8,736 nt of DNA from Candidatus Omnitrophota bacterium (GTDB taxonomy: Bacteria > Omnitrophota > Omnitrophia > Omnitrophales > Aquincolibacteriaceae): positions 1 to 8,736 of the forward strand of contig JAHFHI010000035.1 of assembly GCA_023246995.1 (NCBI GenBank), given 5' to 3'. The stretch's first letter is position 1, and every line of letters begins with the position of its first letter. Positions 6,702 through 8,736 of the stretch are shown here, piece by piece. The notes beneath the pieces are model-generated. The model was not told the DNA's origin. It saw only the letters and a program-made list of their open reading frames with translations, and did no database searches. Position numbers and translations under genes: made by a program.

Positions 6702-7622
6702 ATGACGATTTTTGCTAAAGCTTATCGTATCCTGCTGCAAGTTTTATGTATCCCTGTTTTTTTAAGCGAGTTTTTTGAGAAGCAGACCGGCGCGGCCTAT
6801 GGCCTGGGCTTTGGCGCTAAATGGAAGCTTCTTTGGACCATGATCCGTAACAACCGGAAGATCGTATCCGGCTCGACTTTTATGGAACATATCACCATGG
6901 CCACAAGCCTCCTGAAAACGCCTCCCACACTTGAGGGGATCGTCGTGGAATGCGGCACCTATAAGGGCGTCAGTGCGGCCAATCTTTCGCTTGTCTGCGC
7001 GCTTGTCGGCAGACGCCTTGCCATCTTCGACTGTTTTGAAGGCTTACCGGAGCCGACCGCCAAGGATCAGGCCCATACGCTGATAGGACACCGGGAAATC
7101 CACACTTACACCCGGGGTTCCTGGTGCGGCACCCTCGATGAAGTCCGGGAAAATATCCGCCGCTACGGGAAGCTTGAGGTCTGCGATTTTCACAAGGGAT
7201 ACTTTGACAAGACCCTCCCGGGCTTTAATGAAAAATGCGTTCAGATTTTTCTCGATGTCGATTATTTGAGCTCGCTTGAAACCTGCCTCACCTATCTCTG
7301 GCCCCTTTTGCAGGACGGCTGCCCGCTCTACACCCATGAATCCGGGCACCTCGAGATCGCGGCGCTTTTCTTTTCGGAAAGCTGGTGGCACAATCACTTC
7401 GCTTCATCACCCCCGGGACTGGTCGGCGCGGGAACCGGCCTCGGGTTTAAAATTCTCACGGGCTCCTATTTCAACAGCAACTTCGGATTCACGATCAAAA
7501 ATCCGGCCCGGGAGCGCTTCACCACCGTTCCCCAGGCCGAGGGTGGCATGAAATTAAGCCTGGGCTCATCGATCAAAATTGCTTCCCAGGGCGGCCAGAC
7601 AGGCGCCGGCGGGAGAAAATAA
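6702..7622 (+). CDS. TylF/MycF-like SAM-dependent O-methyltransferase
   Basis: Cytoplasmic class I SAM methyltransferase of 306 residues resembling the TylF/macrocin O-methyltransferase family (PF05711). Characterised members methylate sugar hydroxyls and are metal dependent; relatives occur widely in glycan clusters. Motif I is VVECGTYKGVSAANL (81-95), binding SAM. FDCFEGLPEP (109-118) is the hallmark 'fDsFeGLP.p' block. FHKGYFDKTLPG (163-174) matches the family's 'G.f.dTLp'. FLDVDYLSSLETCLTYLWPL (183-202) corresponds to 'lDvDlY.St...L..lyp.l'. The usual DDY-type metal-binding motif that follows reads THES (211-214), which may still coordinate a metal through His and Glu. Residues 1-30 are hydrophobic or amphipathic and could dock on the membrane, though no clear signal peptide is seen. 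The start has AAGGA nine bases upstream. The gene ends one base before the dioxygenase ATG. The substrate is unknown. Confidence 0.87.
   Translation: MTIFAKAYRILLQVLCIPVFLSEFFEKQTGAAYGLGFGAKWKLLWTMIRNNRKIVSGSTFMEHITMATSLLKTPPTLEGIVVECGTYKGVSAANLSLVCALVGRRLAIFDCFEGLPEPTAKDQAHTLIGHREIHTYTRGSWCGTLDEVRENIRRYGKLEVCDFHKGYFDKTLPGFNEKCVQIFLDVDYLSSLETCLTYLWPLLQDGCPLYTHESGHLEIAALFFSESWWHNHFASSPPGLVGAGTGLGFKILTGSYFNSNFGFTIKNPARERFTTVPQAEGGMKLSLGSSIKIASQGGQTGAGGRK
7611..7615 (+). promoter_or_regulatory. Ribosome binding site of the dioxygenase gene
   Basis: GGGAG inside the last codons of the methyltransferase gene, eight bases before the ATG at 7624. It favours this start over an in-frame upstream ATG at 7579, which would add 15 residues unlike the family. 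Confidence 0.55.
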
Positions 7623-7623
7623 A

Positions 7624-8499
7624 ATGCTCGGCCAACTCAAAGAGCCGCTTACCGAAATCTTTCCTTACGGCAAGTGGGAACCCAGGATGGACTCTCTGGC
7701 CGCACGGTATGCCGGCGCGGATCCGTTTCCGCATATCGTTCTTGACGATTTTTTAAACCCCGAGGTTTTGGATCGGGTGCTTCAGGAATTCCCGGGCCTC
7801 AACGACGATCAGTGGATTCATTATGTCCATGTCAACGAGCGCAAGTACGGCCGGACCAAGAGGGAAACTTTCAGCCAGATCACGGGTGCGGTGGTCGATG
7901 AACTTAACTCTCCCCGCTTCGTCGCCTTTCTTATGCGCCTGACCGGAATCAAGAATCTATTTGCCGATTTTTCTTTCGAAGGCGGCGGCCTCCATCAATC
8001 GCCCCGGGGCGGTTATCTCAATATCCACGCCGATTTCACGGTTCATCCCCATCACCGGAATTGGCAGAGGCGTGTCAACGTGCTCGTCTACCTGAACAAA
8101 GACTGGCCGGACGCCTACGGAGGCCATCTGGAACTCTGGGACCGGCAGATGGCGCGCTGTGTTCACAAAGTGGCGCCGCTCTTTAACCGCGCCGTCATTT
8201 TCAATACCGACGCCGATTCCTTTCACGGGCACCCCGAGCCGCTTCAATGCCCCGAAGGCATGAGCCGCAAATCCATCGCTCTTTATTATTTCACCGAAGA
8301 AGCTTCCCCTCTTGTACGCTCCACCGAATACAGGGGCCGCCCGCAGGACGGCCTAAAAAAAGTGGGGATTTTCGCGGATAAAATGGCGCTTCGCCTCTAC
8401 GACCGCGTAAAACGCCTGACCGGAATCAATGATGAATGGGTGAGCCGCACCCTGCGGTCGATCGACACTTTCAAGCGCCGCTTTCGCGGCCGGTCTTAA
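7624..8499 (+). CDS. 2-oxoglutarate/Fe(II)-dependent dioxygenase (prolyl-hydroxylase-like fold)
   Basis: Soluble 291-residue protein of the 2OG-Fe(II) oxygenase superfamily (2OG-FeII_Oxy_3 / Tpa1-like type). These enzymes use O2 and 2-oxoglutarate, commonly to hydroxylate an unactivated carbon. The N-terminal PFPHIVLDDFLNPEVLDRVL (34-53) is the typical entry segment of this group. The double-stranded beta-helix core has GGYLNIHADF (129-138), giving iron ligands His135 and Asp137. RRVNVLVYLNKDW (149-161) and YGGHLELWD (165-173) are conserved core strands. SFHGHPEPL (199-207) supplies the third ligand, probably His201 (His203 possible). SRKSIALYYF (214-223) supplies Arg215 for the 2-oxoglutarate carboxylate. 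The catalytic set is complete. The last 60 or so residues are basic and not recognised. It lies one base after the methyltransferase stop and shares a TTAA with the convergent gene's stop. The substrate could be a sugar, lipid or peptide. Confidence 0.9.
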   Translation: MLGQLKEPLTEIFPYGKWEPRMDSLAARYAGADPFPHIVLDDFLNPEVLDRVLQEFPGLNDDQWIHYVHVNERKYGRTKRETFSQITGAVVDELNSPRFVAFLMRLTGIKNLFADFSFEGGGLHQSPRGGYLNIHADFTVHPHHRNWQRRVNVLVYLNKDWPDAYGGHLELWDRQMARCVHKVAPLFNRAVIFNTDADSFHGHPEPLQCPEGMSRKSIALYYFTEEASPLVRSTEYRGRPQDGLKKVGIFADKMALRLYDRVKRLTGINDEWVSRTLRSIDTFKRRFRGRS

Positions 8500-8736
8500 A
8501 GCGCCTCTTTGCGGGCGATTACCAGCCGGATATCCCAGGGATTGATATAAAAGTCAAAAGGCTGGACCGCTTTCGGCGGAAAAAACTTCCTTAAAATTCC
8601 CGAAATGGGCCGGCTGTAGCAGCCAATCCGCCTCTTGAAGAGATCAAATGAAATATACTTCCCCTCGAGTTTTGAGAAAAGCGGAGTAAACCCGGTATTT
8701 TTCAAAATTCGATCCAAGGTTCTGCTCGAAAAGAAG
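8496..8736 (-). CDS. Class I SAM-dependent methyltransferase, C-terminal fragment (begins past the right edge)
   Basis: The frame is open to the right edge, and 79 codons plus the stop lie within the window. The sequence begins FFSSRTLDRILKNTGF, matching the '(y/f)FS..tL..lL...GF' helix near the end of Methyltransf_11/23-type enzymes. It is followed by KLEGKYISFDLFKRR, and near the end by DFYINPWDIRLVIARK, like the terminal strand pair 'fYv..gDi..vi.rK'. The SAM-binding motif I is not in the window, so the assignment rests on the C-terminal pattern alone. A TTG at 8715-8717 could be read as a start, but the methyltransferase-like residues continue upstream of it, so it is more likely an internal Leu codon. 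The gene converges on the dioxygenase gene, with four bases of overlap. It probably belongs to another minus-strand transcript of the same glycan locus. Confidence 0.72.
   Translation of the reverse strand, partial: FFSSRTLDRILKNTGFTPLFSKLEGKYISFDLFKRRIGCYSRPISGILRKFFPPKAVQPFDFYINPWDIRLVIARKEAL

Noticed and set aside
6692..6718. Eight-codon out-of-frame ATG reading overlapping the start of the TylF-like gene
   Set aside because: Its ATG touches the AAGGA with no spacing, so ribosomes should choose the ATG at 6702; it is probably chance.
7579..7623. Longer start for the dioxygenase at 7579
   Set aside because: It would overlap the methyltransferase by 44 bases and add 15 residues unlike the family, while the ATG at 7624 has GGGAG at the right distance.

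Overview
The window looks like part of a cell-surface glycan or glycolipid biosynthesis locus from an uncultivated, probably Gram-negative-type bacterium. It is dense with genes: seven substantial coding regions and two edge fragments on both strands, few gaps, Shine-Dalgarno sites and near-consensus sigma70-type promoters. Nothing fixes the taxon. The mix of YfhO-like and GT39-like membrane proteins with sugar-tailoring genes is common in environmental genomes such as Omnitrophota and its relatives, but that is only a guess. I see no tRNA, rRNA, mobile element, CRISPR array or convincing intrinsic terminator.

Left two thirds (1-6560, minus strand). In transcription order this block holds: a DPM-synthase-like GT2 glycosyltransferase (5733-6560); a GT39-like GT-C membrane glycosyltransferase (3867-5732); a YfhO-family GT-C membrane protein (1454-3904); a DegT/DnrJ-type PLP sugar aminotransferase (265-1383); and the first 88 codons of an NAD-dependent epimerase/dehydratase (1-265). 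The genes abut or overlap, except for a 70-base gap before the aminotransferase. That gap carries a strong candidate internal promoter and a strong ribosome binding site. The likely logic is that GT2 charges a polyprenyl phosphate with a sugar, and one or both GT-C proteins move such sugars onto an extracytoplasmic acceptor. The aminotransferase and epimerase would make a modified, probably amino, nucleotide sugar.

Divergent region (6561-6701). This 141-base gap holds a near-consensus promoter reading left and an extended -10 promoter reading right. Their predicted start sites place the two promoters face to face, with overlapping 5' ends. An inverted repeat lies across the same region.

Right third (6702-8736). 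A TylF-like O-methyltransferase (6702-7622) is followed after one base by a 2-oxoglutarate/Fe(II) dioxygenase (7624-8499), so this is a two-gene tailoring operon. The end of a class I SAM methyltransferase (8496-8736) converges on it from the right edge, the two stop codons sharing a TTAA. Hydroxylation and O-methylation of the glycan or lipid made by the left block is the simplest joint role, but the substrate is unknown.

The families are all known. What is worth a second look is the arrangement: the overlapping promoters, the adjacent pair of GT-C proteins, and the paired TylF methyltransferase and dioxygenase.
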